Assembly (NCBI GenBank): GCA_024506175.1
Contig: JAMBEQ010000039.1
Location: 1 to 33,418 of the forward strand
Source: Methylocystis sp.
GTDB taxonomy: Bacteria > Pseudomonadota > Alphaproteobacteria > Rhizobiales > Beijerinckiaceae
Length of the DNA stretch: 33,418 bases
Reading direction: 5' to 3'
The notes beneath the pieces were generated by a model. The model ran no database searches, was not told where the DNA came from, and was given only the letters and a program-made list of their open reading frames with translations. The position numbers and the translations under genes are program-made. Below, in pieces: positions 22,526-31,150 of the stretch (its first letter is position 1; every line of letters begins with the position of its first letter).

Positions 22526-22693
22526 GATGATCTCTTTTCTTCGTGATTGCAGAAGCCGGCCGCGCGGCTTCGTGACTCTCCCTGGCCCGACGCTTGCGCG
22601 AATGAACCGGGATCCAGATTATGACATTTCCTGGAAAATGTCGTGGCCTGGCTGTCGTGTTTTCCAGGCAGGCTTAAGAGCGCGAGAGAGGGA

Positions 22694-24853
22694 ATGATCG
22701 AGAGACGAGAATTAGCGCAGTTCGATCTGACGGCGAAACCGCCGATCGCCCCCCAGCGCCCGAGCGGAAAGATCATTCATGGGCGCGTGCTGGACGATCC
22801 CTACGCCGGGCTCGCAGCGGATAATTGGCGCGAGATTCTGCGCGATCCGGCGGCGCTGCCAAAAGAGATCGCCGCTCTCGTGAAGGCGGAGAACGCTTAT
22901 TGCGCAAAGGTCGTCGCGCCGCTGAAGGAGCTGCGCAAGACGCTGCTGAAGGAGATGCGCGGCCGCATCAAGGAAGACGACGCCGACGTCCCCGACAAGG
23001 ACGGCCCTTACGCCTATTACGGGCGCTTTCGCGAGGGCGCCGAGCACCCGCTCTATTGCAGAATCCCGCGCGACGGCGGGCCAGAGACCGTGCTGCTCGA
23101 CGGCGAGCGGCTCGCGGAAGGCCAGGCGTTTTTCGATATCGGCGACACGGCGCATTCACCAGATCACGCCCAACTTGCCTGGAGCGTCGACGACAAGGGC
23201 TCCGAGCTTTACGCCATTCGCACGCGCGCGCTCTGCGACGACAAAGATCGCGACGACGTCGTGACCGACACGGATGGTTCCGTCGTCTGGAACGTCGATT
23301 CAGCGTCGTTCTATTATGTGCGGCTGGATGAGAACCATCGCACGGCGCAGGTCTTTCGCCATATCGTTGGCTCCGATCCAGCGACCGACAGCCTCATCCT
23401 GGAAGAGAAGGATGGGGCTTGGTTCGTGGAGCTCACGGAAAGCCGCTGCCGACGTTTCGCGATTGTTACGATCCGCGGCCACGACGCCTCCGAATGCTGG
23501 CTCGTCGATCTCGCCGACGCGAGCGCGCCGCCGCGCCTTGTCGCGAAGCGGGAGCCCAAATTGCGCTATGAGGTCGAGCCGCAGGGAGATTTTCTTTTTA
23601 TCCACAACAATGCAGACGGCGCTGATGATTTCCGTATCTCCATCGCGCCGCTTGCTGCGCCGCAGCGCCCAAATTGGGCGGATGTCATTCCTCATCGCGC
23701 CGGCGCGATGATCGTCACCTTTACTGTCTATCGGCGCTATCTCGTGTGGATGCTGCGAGAGAATTCGCTGCCGCGCATCGTCGTGCGCGATCTTTCGACC
23801 AATGAAGATCACGCGGTCGGATTCGAGGAAGAAGCCTATGCGCTCGAGCTCGACGCGGGGCTGGAGTTCGACACGACGCAATTGCGTTTCGTCTATTCCT
23901 CCATGACGACGCCGGATGAAACCTACGATTACGACATGGCCGCGCGCACGCGCGTGCTGCGCAAACGACAGGAAATACCTTCGGGGCACGATCCGAAGAA
24001 ATACGTCACGCGCCGACTTTACGTCCCCGCCCCGGATGGCGAGAGCATACCGATCACGCTGCTGCATGGCGCGGCGTTTTCGCCCAGCGGCGACGGGGCG
24101 CCGCTGTTGCTTTACGGCTATGGCGCCTATGGGTGTTCGCTTTCGGCGGATTTCAACGAGGATGTTCTCTCCCTCGTGGACGGCGGTTTCGTTTATGCAA
24201 TTGCTCATGTGCGCGGCGGAACCGACAAGGGCTGGCGCTGGTACGAGAACGGCAAGCTCGAGAAGAAAACCAACACCTTCTCCGATTTCATCTCCTGCGC
24301 GCGCAGCCTCATCGCCAGCGGCTATACACACGAAGGCGCCATCGTCGCGCAGGGGGCGTCAGCTGGCGGCATGCTCATGGGCGTGATCGCCAATGAGGCG
24401 CCCGAGCTTTTCTCGGGCATTATCGCGGGTGTGCCGTTCGTCGATGTGCTCAACACCATGCTGCGCGACGAGCTGCCGCTGACCCCGCCCGAATGGCTTG
24501 AATGGGGCAATCCTATCGTGGACCCGGAAGTCTACGACCGCATCGCCGCCTATTCTCCCTACGACAACGTTCGCGCCCAAAATTATCCGCCCCTCCTTTG
24601 CATCGCCGGCGTCGCCGATCCGCGCGTAACCTATTGGGAGCCGCTGAAATGGGTCTCGAAGCTTCGCGCGACGATGCGCGGCGGTGGACCTGTGCTGCTT
24701 CATACGCATATGGGCGCGGGCCACGCCGGCGCATCGGGACGTTTCGAGGCGCTGGAGGATACGGCGCTGGAATACGCCTTCGCCATCGCCTGCGCCGCGA
24801 GCAGAACGGCCGCGTCCGTCCAGCAGCGCACAAGCCAACATGTTGCAACATAA
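22694..24853 (+). CDS. ptrB: Oligopeptidase B, S9A prolyl oligopeptidase family
   Basis: A 719-residue serine peptidase that cuts short peptides after Arg or Lys. The N-terminal beta-propeller spans about residues 75-410, and the alpha/beta-hydrolase domain follows. The catalytic triad is visible: S556 in QGASAGGMLMG, D642 in AGVADPRVTYWEP and H677 in MGAGHAGASGRF. Upstream are LLYGYGAYG and AHVRGGTDKGWRWYENGK, hallmarks of the family. ATG 22694 follows GAGAGGGA; a longer frame to 22643 lacks a site. There is no signal peptide, so it is cytoplasmic. The Arg/Lys specificity is inferred from overall similarity. Confidence 0.93.
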   Translation: MIERRELAQFDLTAKPPIAPQRPSGKIIHGRVLDDPYAGLAADNWREILRDPAALPKEIAALVKAENAYCAKVVAPLKELRKTLLKEMRGRIKEDDADVPDKDGPYAYYGRFREGAEHPLYCRIPRDGGPETVLLDGERLAEGQAFFDIGDTAHSPDHAQLAWSVDDKGSELYAIRTRALCDDKDRDDVVTDTDGSVVWNVDSASFYYVRLDENHRTAQVFRHIVGSDPATDSLILEEKDGAWFVELTESRCRRFAIVTIRGHDASECWLVDLADASAPPRLVAKREPKLRYEVEPQGDFLFIHNNADGADDFRISIAPLAAPQRPNWADVIPHRAGAMIVTFTVYRRYLVWMLRENSLPRIVVRDLSTNEDHAVGFEEEAYALELDAGLEFDTTQLRFVYSSMTTPDETYDYDMAARTRVLRKRQEIPSGHDPKKYVTRRLYVPAPDGESIPITLLHGAAFSPSGDGAPLLLYGYGAYGCSLSADFNEDVLSLVDGGFVYAIAHVRGGTDKGWRWYENGKLEKKTNTFSDFISCARSLIASGYTHEGAIVAQGASAGGMLMGVIANEAPELFSGIIAGVPFVDVLNTMLRDELPLTPPEWLEWGNPIVDPEVYDRIAAYSPYDNVRAQNYPPLLCIAGVADPRVTYWEPLKWVSKLRATMRGGGPVLLHTHMGAGHAGASGRFEALEDTALEYAFAIACAASRTAASVQQRTSQHVAT
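24836..24851. promoter_or_regulatory. Overlapping palindromes at ptrB end
   Basis: CAACATGTTG (24836-24845) and ATGTTGCAACAT (24840-24851) are overlapping perfect palindromes that also make a direct CAACAT repeat. They lie in the last ptrB codons, 128 bp before the histidine kinase, next to an AT-rich stretch. This could be a regulator site, but the coding position makes chance possible. Confidence 0.25.
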
Positions 24854-24978
24854 GTATTTATACCAGTTGTTCTACCCGCATGAGTTTGCGCTATTGGTTG
24901 GTTCTTTGGATGGAAAAGAGATGCGCCGAAGACTGGCGGCGACGCCACCTCGCTCCTTTCCCGTGAAAAGGCCAGGCA

Positions 24979-26643
24979 ATGGATCGGCACGTATTCGAGC
25001 ACTTGGTCGGCAACAGCAGCGAATTCATGGGCTTCTTCGACCCATTGTTTTCTCCGCTCTACCTCAACCGGGCCGGGTTGAGCATGGTGGGGCTCGATAG
25101 CCTCGACGAGCTCCAAGAGCTGGATATCAGCGCGTTTTTCTTCGTCGAAGATCATCCTTTTGTTCTGGGACACTTTCTGCCCAAGGTCGTCAGGGATGCT
25201 CGCGGCGAAATGGAAATCCGCCTGCGCCATTTTCGAACCGGCGCCGGCTTGCTGCTGCGGCATTTTTTCTCTGCGCTGACCAATCTGGACGGCGTTCTCC
25301 TCGGCTACGCTGTCGTCAGCCACAGCGTCACGCGAGCGGGGTGGGACAAAGAAGCGCTGCTGGAAGCCCTCGGCCCCCCAGCTTACCTCGACAGCGCCGA
25401 GCGCAGCCATGCGAAAGAGGAGGCTTTGAAATTAGGCGCGCGCCGGAATGCGTTTCTGTCCGAGGCCGCCGGCCAGCTTTTGCAAGTCGAGGACCCGCAA
25501 ACGGTCATCGAAACCCTTTGCCGCAAGGCGATGAACGACCTCAGTTGCCAGTTTTTTTTCAATTTTCTCGTAGACGAGCAGACAAACGGACTCCGGCTGA
25601 ATGCGTTCGCCGGACTGTCCGAAGAGGAGGCTCGCCAATTCGAGAGCCTCGATTACCGAACCGCCAGGCGGGGCTGTCTTATCTGCCAATGCGGGGGCGC
25701 GTGCGCAGCGCAGGATCTCCGCAAGCAATTGGCGAGCGCCCACGGCCTTACCGCCTATTGTTGTTATCCGCTCCTCACCCAAGGCCAGGTTATCGGCATG
25801 CTTTCCTTTGGTTCCCGGACGCGTGGGGCGTTTACGGAATCCGAGGTCGAGACAATCGAGACGCTAAGTCACTTCGTGTCGATCGCCATTGCGCGGTCCC
25901 GGATGGAACGGACCCTACGCGAATGCCTGAGGCACAAGGACGAATTCATTGCCATGCTTGCTCATGAATTACGCAATCCGCTGGCTGCGATCTGCAACGG
26001 TTTTCAGGCCATCGCCAGGACAGGCGGCGCCGCCGCGCCCGCACTGCGGCCAATCGTTGGGCGGCAGCTCAAACAATTGACTCGCTTGGTCGATGATCTG
26101 CTGGAAACCGGACGCATCGCGACAGGGAAGATTGAAATTAAGAAAGAGATTCTCGATTTGAGAGGCGTTGTCGAGCAATCGATCGAAGCAAGTGAGTTTT
26201 GCTTGGGCAGCTACAAAGTGACAACGTCTATTTCTGCGGATTCGCTATTCGTGAAAGGCGATCCCGCACGGTTGATCCAAGTTGTCGCCAACCTGATCGA
26301 CAACGCCACGAAATACACCCCCGATGGCGGCCGAATCGATGTGACCGCATTGCGTATCAGCGCGGAAGCGGTCGTATCGGTGCGCGATAACGGCGTCGGA
26401 ATCCCGGAAGATCGGCTCGACTCGATTTTCGAAATGTTCGAACAAGTCGACCCTTTTCGGGAGCGCTCTAACGGGGGGCTCGGCATTGGCTTGAACCTTG
26501 CGCGCCGCATTGCCGAGAAACACGGCGGCAGGCTGGAAGCGAAGAGCGAAGGGCTTGGTCGCGGCAGCACATTTTCCCTCCGGCTGCCGTTGCTCCGCGA
26601 AAGGAACGCGGAAAGCGAGAGACGCCTCAAATGGGAAGGATGA
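24979..26643 (+). CDS. PAS-GAF sensor histidine kinase with cysteine cluster
   Basis: A 554-residue soluble kinase without membrane segments. A PAS-like domain covers about residues 5-115, and a GAF domain about 155-308. The dimerisation domain has H329 in AMLAHELRNPL, and the ATPase domain has NLIDNATKYTPDGG, VRDNGVGIPEDRL and GGLGIGLNLARRIAEKHGG. The kinase should autophosphorylate H329 in response to a signal. The GAF domain carries C-x2-C-x-C-x3-C at 233-242 (GCLICQCGGAC), plus C181, C190, C261 and C262, suggesting a metal, iron-sulfur or redox sensor. No response regulator lies nearby, so it is an orphan. AAAGG precedes ATG 24979. Its last two codons and stop lie in a 29-bp inverted repeat. 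Confidence 0.92.
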   Translation: MDRHVFEHLVGNSSEFMGFFDPLFSPLYLNRAGLSMVGLDSLDELQELDISAFFFVEDHPFVLGHFLPKVVRDARGEMEIRLRHFRTGAGLLLRHFFSALTNLDGVLLGYAVVSHSVTRAGWDKEALLEALGPPAYLDSAERSHAKEEALKLGARRNAFLSEAAGQLLQVEDPQTVIETLCRKAMNDLSCQFFFNFLVDEQTNGLRLNAFAGLSEEEARQFESLDYRTARRGCLICQCGGACAAQDLRKQLASAHGLTAYCCYPLLTQGQVIGMLSFGSRTRGAFTESEVETIETLSHFVSIAIARSRMERTLRECLRHKDEFIAMLAHELRNPLAAICNGFQAIARTGGAAAPALRPIVGRQLKQLTRLVDDLLETGRIATGKIEIKKEILDLRGVVEQSIEASEFCLGSYKVTTSISADSLFVKGDPARLIQVVANLIDNATKYTPDGGRIDVTALRISAEAVVSVRDNGVGIPEDRLDSIFEMFEQVDPFRERSNGGLGIGLNLARRIAEKHGGRLEAKSEGLGRGSTFSLRLPLLRERNAESERRLKWEG

Positions 26644-26705
26644 GCGCGACCTTCCTGTGGGGCGGCATATTGTTGGCGCCCCACAGGAAGGTCGCGCTCA
26701 TCCTT
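26636..26705. repeat. Perfect 29-bp inverted repeat over kinase stop
   Basis: The left arm 26636-26664 and right arm 26677-26705 are exact reverse complements, separated by a 12-nt loop (GCATATTGTTGG). The left arm includes the last codons and the TGA of the histidine kinase. The hairpin would be extremely stable in RNA. There is no T-run after it. It may act as a terminator or 3'-end protector, or be a recent fold-back duplication. Confidence 0.9.
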
Positions 26706-26736
26706 GTTGCTCTAGATTCCGGCGGCGCTTCCACCC

Positions 26737-26760
26737 CGCCGGGGATGACCAGCCCCGGCG
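26737..26760. terminator. GC-rich hairpin between converging genes
   Basis: CGCCGGGG (26737-26744) and CCCCGGCG (26753-26760) pair perfectly around ATGACCAG. It is placed between the kinase gene and the converging secreted-protein gene. There is no T-run, so a terminator role is tentative. Confidence 0.45.
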
Positions 26761-26784
26761 CGGGCTATTCAGGCGGAAACCGTC

Positions 26785-27174
26785 TTACATAGAGGGCTTC
26801 TTGCGCTGAATCTCCTCAGGCGGCAGCCACTCTCTTCCGCCCTGCGTGCCGCGCTTTGCTTCAATGCCAGGCGACCCAGCAGCCGTTCCACTCGGCCCCG
26901 CGACGCCCTCCGGCGAGGCATATTTCATTGCCTCCCGATTCTCCTTCTGCACCACCGTTGGCGGTTGCACGTTCGAGCCAGCCGCGGGCCCTGATGTGTC
27001 GCCGGTTGCCTCAGAGACAACGGTCGGCCTTGTCTGGCCGGCCCCCTGGTTCATTGCGGGCTTTTTCAGCGGGCCAGGGATGGCTGGCGGATTGGGATCT
27101 CCCTGATCCTGCGCCAGCGCTGGCGCGAACGCGCCCGCCGCCAGGAAGGCGGAGATCACGAAAAATGATTTCAT
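26785..27174 (-). CDS. Secreted hypothetical protein, Pro/Gly-rich
   Basis: A 129-residue protein of no recognised family. The signal peptide is MKSFFVISAFLAAGAFAPAL followed by AQ. The mature part is disordered in character: rich in Pro, Gly, Thr and Gln (DPNPPAIPGPLKKPAMNQ, TGDTSGPAAGSNVQPP), no cysteine, and a basic end (EEIQRKKPSM). AGGAG lies 10 nt before ATG 27174. It is divergent from metY. Exported to the periplasm or outside; role unknown. Confidence 0.75.
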   Translation of the reverse strand: MKSFFVISAFLAAGAFAPALAQDQGDPNPPAIPGPLKKPAMNQGAGQTRPTVVSEATGDTSGPAAGSNVQPPTVVQKENREAMKYASPEGVAGPSGTAAGSPGIEAKRGTQGGREWLPPEEIQRKKPSM

Positions 27175-27317
27175 GGCGTTTCGACTCCTGCCGTCTCCCC
27201 CACGACGACGATCGCGAGCCCCTTGAGGAGCTAAGATGGGCGGTCAAACCGCGCCGGCAAGAAAATATCGCCTCATGAACGCTTTTCGTTTACTCAGCCC
27301 TCTGGGAGGAACCCGTC

Positions 27318-28616
27318 ATGGCGATAGAGACAAAACACGCTGAAACGCTTGCGCTTCATGCCGGCTGGCGCGCAGATAAATCTACTGGCGCCGTCGCGGT
27401 CCCAATTTACCAGACAACCTCCTACCAGTTCCGTGACACGGAGCACGCCGCAAATCTCTTCGCGCTTAAAGAGCTGGGGCCGATTTACACGCGCATCGGC
27501 AATCCCACGACTGGCGTTCTGGAAGAGCGCCTCGCCGCGATCGAGGGCGGCGCCGCGGCGCTGGCGCTGTCATCTGGTCAGGCGGCATCGGCCTTCGCAC
27601 TTCAAAATATTGCGCGCGCCGGCGACAATATTGTTTCCTCGACTGATCTCTATGGCGGCACCTGGAATCTCTTCGCCAATACGCTGAAAGACCAGGGCTT
27701 GGAGGTGCGCTTCGTCGATCCCTCCGACCCAGAGAATTTCCGCCGCGCGACGGACGACCGCACGCGCGCCTATTACGCCGAAACCCTGCCCAATCCAAAG
27801 CTCCAAGTGTTTCCGATTTCGGAAGTCGCGGCGATCGGGCGTAAATATGGCATTCCCCTGATCATCGATAACACGGCGGCGCCGATCATCTCGCGTCCAT
27901 TCGACCATGGCGCGGCGATCGTCGTCTATTCCACCACGAAATATCTCGGCGGTCACGGCGCCGCGATCGGCGGCGCCATCGTCGATGGCGGCAACTTCGA
28001 CTGGGAGAAATTTCCCGCCCGCCAGCCTGCGCTCAACACACCCGACCCGAGCTATCACGGCACCGTCTGGGTGGAGGCGGTGAAGCCGCTGGGCCCGATC
28101 GCTTACATCATCAAGGCGCGGACGACGCTGCTACGCGATCTCGGCTCGGCGCCCTCGCCGTTCAATGCCTTCCTCACGCTGCAAGGAATAGAGACCCTGA
28201 CGCTACGCATGGAGCGCCATGTGGCGAACGCGCAGAAGGTCGCGGACTTCCTGGCCGAGCGCAGCGAAGTGTCTAAGGTGATTTATCCTTCACATCAAAC
28301 CGGCCAAGCGCGCGCTCGCGCCGATAAATATCTGAAAGGTGGTTATGGCGCGCTTATCGGCTTCGAGCTCGAGGGCGGGGCGGCGGCGGGGCGGCGCTTC
28401 ATCGACGCGCTCGAGATGTTCTATCACGTCGCCAATATCGGCGATGCGCGCAGCCTCGCGATCCATCCCGCGACAACGACCCATTCGCAGCTCGGCGAGG
28501 AAGCGCAGCTCGCGAGCGGCGTGACGCCGGGCTATGTTCGGCTGTCGATCGGATTGGAGCATATCGACGACATTCTCGCCGATCTGGAAAAAGGGCTGAA
28601 AGCGGCGCGGGCTTGA
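27318..28616 (+). CDS. metY: O-acetylhomoserine sulfhydrylase
   Basis: A 432-residue PLP enzyme of the Cys/Met metabolism family. It makes homocysteine (or methionine) from O-acetylhomoserine and sulfide (or methanethiol). The PLP lysine is K208 in VYSTTKYLGGHG. Also present are PIYQTTSYQFRDTEHAANLF, YTRIGNPTTGVLEERLA, SSGQAASAFA and the C-terminal NIGDARSLAIHPATTTHSQL, which together with the 430-residue length point to MetY rather than MetB, MetC or MetZ. GGGAGGA precedes ATG 27318. No SAM riboswitch was recognised in the 143-bp upstream gap. Confidence 0.94.
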   Translation: MAIETKHAETLALHAGWRADKSTGAVAVPIYQTTSYQFRDTEHAANLFALKELGPIYTRIGNPTTGVLEERLAAIEGGAAALALSSGQAASAFALQNIARAGDNIVSSTDLYGGTWNLFANTLKDQGLEVRFVDPSDPENFRRATDDRTRAYYAETLPNPKLQVFPISEVAAIGRKYGIPLIIDNTAAPIISRPFDHGAAIVVYSTTKYLGGHGAAIGGAIVDGGNFDWEKFPARQPALNTPDPSYHGTVWVEAVKPLGPIAYIIKARTTLLRDLGSAPSPFNAFLTLQGIETLTLRMERHVANAQKVADFLAERSEVSKVIYPSHQTGQARARADKYLKGGYGALIGFELEGGAAAGRRFIDALEMFYHVANIGDARSLAIHPATTTHSQLGEEAQLASGVTPGYVRLSIGLEHIDDILADLEKGLKAARA

Positions 28617-28685
28617 GCCCCCTCCCCCACTTCGCAGGAGAGGGAGCAGGCGCGGGCCTCATGGCGTTGCTGATCGTGAATCGCC

Positions 28686-28709
28686 GCCTCTCCCGCGTTA
28701 GCGGGGGAG
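28686..28709. terminator. Hairpin between metY and cobU ends
   Basis: CCTCTCCCGC (28686-28695) pairs with GCGGGGGAGG (28700-28709) around GTTA, with one G-T pair. A second, looser version (CCTCCCCC...GGAGAGGG) lies at about 28621-28647. This resembles the CTCTCCCGC palindromes frequent in Rhizobiales intergenic DNA. It sits between converging metY and cobU. Confidence 0.55.
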
Positions 28710-28744
28710 GGACAGGGAGGGGGGTGCATAACGCGTTTGCGCCC

Positions 28745-29263
28745 TCACTTCACCTTCACCGGATAACCCGCCACCACCAGGGCCACATGCGCGGAAATCT
28801 TCGCGACCTCCTGATGCAGCAGACCGGCGGCGTCGCGAAAGGCGCGGGCGAGCGGGTTCTCGGGCACGATCGACAGTCCGACCTCCGGCGAGACAACGAC
28901 GGTAGGCGCGCCGCGCTTCGATAAGGCGCAAATCAGGGCTGCGCGGTCCGCGATCAAATTCGCCTCGACGAACATTCTGTTGGAAAGCCAGATGGCAAGG
29001 CAATCGACCAGGAGGGGCGCCTCCGCGGGCGCCTCCATGATTGTTTCCGGCAGCGCCTGTGGCGCCTCCACCGTACGCCAATCGCCGCCACGCCTCTCGC
29101 GATGCGTGTCGATGCGCGCACGCATTTCATCGTCGAAGGCCTGTGCGGTCGCGATGTAAATCCACGGCGGCGCATGGGCCATGATCAGTCTCTCGGCATA
29201 GGCGCTTTTGCCCGAGCGCGCGCCGCCGAGGACGAAAGTGAGATGGGGGTTTTCCTTGTTCAT
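28745..29263 (-). CDS. cobU: Adenosylcobinamide kinase/guanylyltransferase
   Basis: A 172-residue CobU/CobP enzyme that phosphorylates adenosylcobinamide and adds GMP, activating it for nucleotide-loop assembly of vitamin B12. Visible features are the P-loop GGARSGKS (13-20), YIATAQAFDDEMRARIDTHR with the guanylylated-type histidine H54, WRTVEAP, LLVDCLAIWLSN and VSPEVGLSIVPENPLAR. ATG 29263 is preferred over an upstream frame to 29308 because GGGGAG lies before it and the protein starts right at the P-loop strand. It lies downstream of cbiD on the same strand, with a palindromic repeat between them. Confidence 0.95.
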   Translation of the reverse strand: MNKENPHLTFVLGGARSGKSAYAERLIMAHAPPWIYIATAQAFDDEMRARIDTHRERRGGDWRTVEAPQALPETIMEAPAEAPLLVDCLAIWLSNRMFVEANLIADRAALICALSKRGAPTVVVSPEVGLSIVPENPLARAFRDAAGLLHQEVAKISAHVALVVAGYPVKVK

Positions 29264-29274
29264 GGCGCCCGCTC

Positions 29275-29361
29275 CCCGTCTTTGCGAGAGGCGTAAGCGA
29301 CGGCGCAATCTGAAGCCACGACGCGGCGTCTGGATTGCCTCGCTTCACTCGCAAAGACGGG
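29275..29361. repeat. Palindromic repeat between cbiD and cobU
   Basis: CCCGTCTTTGCGAG (29275-29288) and CTCGCAAAGACGGG (29348-29361) are perfect inverse copies closing an 87-bp unit. Its inside contains GCGCAATC and GGATTGC plus GCGTAAGCG and CGCTTCAC, a weaker continuation of the palindrome. It is the same family as 31151-31232. It fills nearly the whole cbiD-cobU gap and could shape their shared transcript. Confidence 0.8.
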
Positions 29362-29371
29362 CGTTATCCAT

Positions 29372-30484
29372 TCACACATCGTGCGGTCTCATGAGTTTTG
29401 TTTGCGCTAACAGGCCGCCCTGCCTGTCAAAGACAATGATTTCCAGTTTCGTCTCGCAAGCGCCGAGCGCCCGCGCCGCGGTCTCCCACGCGCCCCGCGC
29501 GACAGGGGCCGCGAGATCGACGCCCGCCCCGCGCGCAATCAGAAAGGCGTCGAGCGCGCTGTTGGCCTGAGCGATGCGCGAGGCTGTTTCTTCATCGGAG
29601 CCGGCGCGCCGGGCCGTTTCGGCAAGTTGGGCAAGATCCAGGCTCGAGCGCCCCGAATGCAGATCGAGCCGCCCCTGCGCAAGCTTGGTCATCTTGGCGA
29701 AACCGCCGCCGATGGTGACGCGCTCGACGGGATGCGTGCGAAGATATTTGAGAAAGCCGCCGACGAAATCGCCCATCTCGATGAGAGCGGCGTCGGGCAG
29801 GCCATAAAGCTTCTGCACGGCGGCCTCGGAGATCGAGCCGGTCGCGCCAGCAATATGCGTCAACCCGCTTGCGCGCGCGACATCGACGCCGCGATGAATG
29901 CTGTCGATCCATGCGGCGCAGGAGAACGGCGTCACAATGCCGGTAGTGCCGAGAATTGAGAGCCCGCCCAAGATGCCGAGGCGGCCGTTGAGCGTATGTT
30001 TGGCCATCTCCTCGCCGCCGGGAACGGAAATTTCAACGACCGCGTCCGCGCCAACGCCGAGCTTTGCGGCGGCCTCTTCGATCGTCTGGCGCATCATCTG
30101 GCGCGGCACCGGATTGATGGCCGGCTCCCCCGGCGGCAGCGGCAGGCCGGGGCGCGTGATCGTGCCCACGCCCTCGCCGGCCTCGAAGGAGACGCCCGCG
30201 CCCGGCGCCGCGCGGCGCACCGTGGCGCGGATGAGCGCGCCATGGGTGACGTCCGGGTCGTCGCCTGCATCCTTAACCACGCTCGCGCGAGCATAATCAG
30301 CGCCGCGCCGGAATTCCGCTAGAGCGAAGGCTGCGCGCTTACCGGAGGGCAGACCGATCTCCACGGGGTCCGGCGGCGGCGCGCCAGTGACGAGCGCCTC
30401 AAAAGCCGCGCGCGCGGCCGCAGTGGCGCAGGCCCCGGTGGTCCAGCCCCGGCGCAGCGGGCGGTCTTTTGGCGGTTCCGTCAT
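29372..30484 (-). CDS. cbiD: Cobalt-precorrin-5B C1-methyltransferase
   Basis: A 370-residue CbiD, which methylates C1 of the corrin ring with S-adenosylmethionine. Features are LRRGWTTGACATAAARAAFE at the start, SVVKDAGDDPDVTHGALI, GEGVGTITRPGLPLPPGEPA with INPVPRQMM, ISVPGGEEMAKHTLNGRLGI, GGLSILGTTGIVTPFS and VTIGGGFAKMTKLAQG. ATG 30484 is preferred over GTG 30556 because AAGGA precedes it and TTGACAT-type family starts lie close behind. CbiD belongs to the early-cobalt (anaerobic) route; the aerobic alphaproteobacterial route normally uses CobF for this carbon, so a hybrid pathway is possible. Confidence 0.95.
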   Translation of the reverse strand: MTEPPKDRPLRRGWTTGACATAAARAAFEALVTGAPPPDPVEIGLPSGKRAAFALAEFRRGADYARASVVKDAGDDPDVTHGALIRATVRRAAPGAGVSFEAGEGVGTITRPGLPLPPGEPAINPVPRQMMRQTIEEAAAKLGVGADAVVEISVPGGEEMAKHTLNGRLGILGGLSILGTTGIVTPFSCAAWIDSIHRGVDVARASGLTHIAGATGSISEAAVQKLYGLPDAALIEMGDFVGGFLKYLRTHPVERVTIGGGFAKMTKLAQGRLDLHSGRSSLDLAQLAETARRAGSDEETASRIAQANSALDAFLIARGAGVDLAAPVARGAWETAARALGACETKLEIIVFDRQGGLLAQTKLMRPHDV

Positions 30485-30575
30485 ACGCTTCCTTATCAAT
30501 TCGCGACCCGGCGCGACACCGGCCGCGCGATCCGCTAAAAGAGGCGCCGCACTCACCGACAGGGAGCTTGGCTAA

Positions 30576-31133
30576 ATGAAACGCAGCCTTTCGTCCTTCT
30601 TCGCCTTTGCGGCGCTCGCGGCGGCGGACGCCGGCGGCGCCCAGGCCTTCGAGCTGAAAAGCCCGGACATCGCCGATGGCAAGACCATCGACATGAAGCA
30701 TGTCTATAACTCCTTCGGCTGCACGGGCGGCAATCTGTCGCCGGAGCTCACCTGGAGCGACCCGCCGGCCGGCACGAAGAGTTTCGCCGTGCTCGCGCAC
30801 GATCCGGACGCGCCGACGGGCGGCGCCGGCTTCTGGCACTGGCTCGTCGTCGATATTCCGCCGAACGTGCGCGGGCTCAAGCAGGGCGCGGGCGACGCCT
30901 CGGGCAAAAATCTGCCGCCCGGCGCCCATCAGCTCGAAAACGATTTCGGCGACAAGTCCTATGGCGGCCCTTGCCCGCCGCCCGGCAAGCCGCATCGCTA
31001 TGTTTTCACCGTCTATGCGCTGAAGATCGACAAGCTCGGCGACGCAGCCCATGGCCGCACCGCCACCGCCGGCTTCACGATCAACGGCAATGCGCTCGCC
31101 AAAGCGTCGATCACGGGCCTCTTCGGGCGGTGA
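30576..31133 (+). CDS. Secreted YbhB/YbcL (PEBP/RKIP-like) protein
   Basis: A 185-residue protein of the phosphatidylethanolamine-binding family, bacterial YbhB/YbcL branch. The signal peptide (SSFFAFAALAAADAGGAQA) makes it periplasmic. The ligand-site motifs are present: LSPELTWSDPPAGTKSFAVL, HDPDAPTGG, FWHWLVVDIPP, and GGPCPPPGKPHRYVFTVYAL. Function in bacteria is poorly known. AGGGAG lies before ATG 30576. It is divergent from cbiD and in the same direction as cobD; there is no evident link to B12. Confidence 0.92.
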   Translation: MKRSLSSFFAFAALAAADAGGAQAFELKSPDIADGKTIDMKHVYNSFGCTGGNLSPELTWSDPPAGTKSFAVLAHDPDAPTGGAGFWHWLVVDIPPNVRGLKQGAGDASGKNLPPGAHQLENDFGDKSYGGPCPPPGKPHRYVFTVYALKIDKLGDAAHGRTATAGFTINGNALAKASITGLFGR

Positions 31134-31150
31134 TCGGATGACGCCATCGT

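Noticed and set aside
27175-27317. SAM-II or SAM/SAH riboswitch before metY
   Set aside because: The conserved core and pseudoknot sequences were not recognised in the 143-bp gap.
30485-30575. Cobalamin riboswitch for cbiD
   Set aside because: The 91-bp gap is too short and shows no B12-box.
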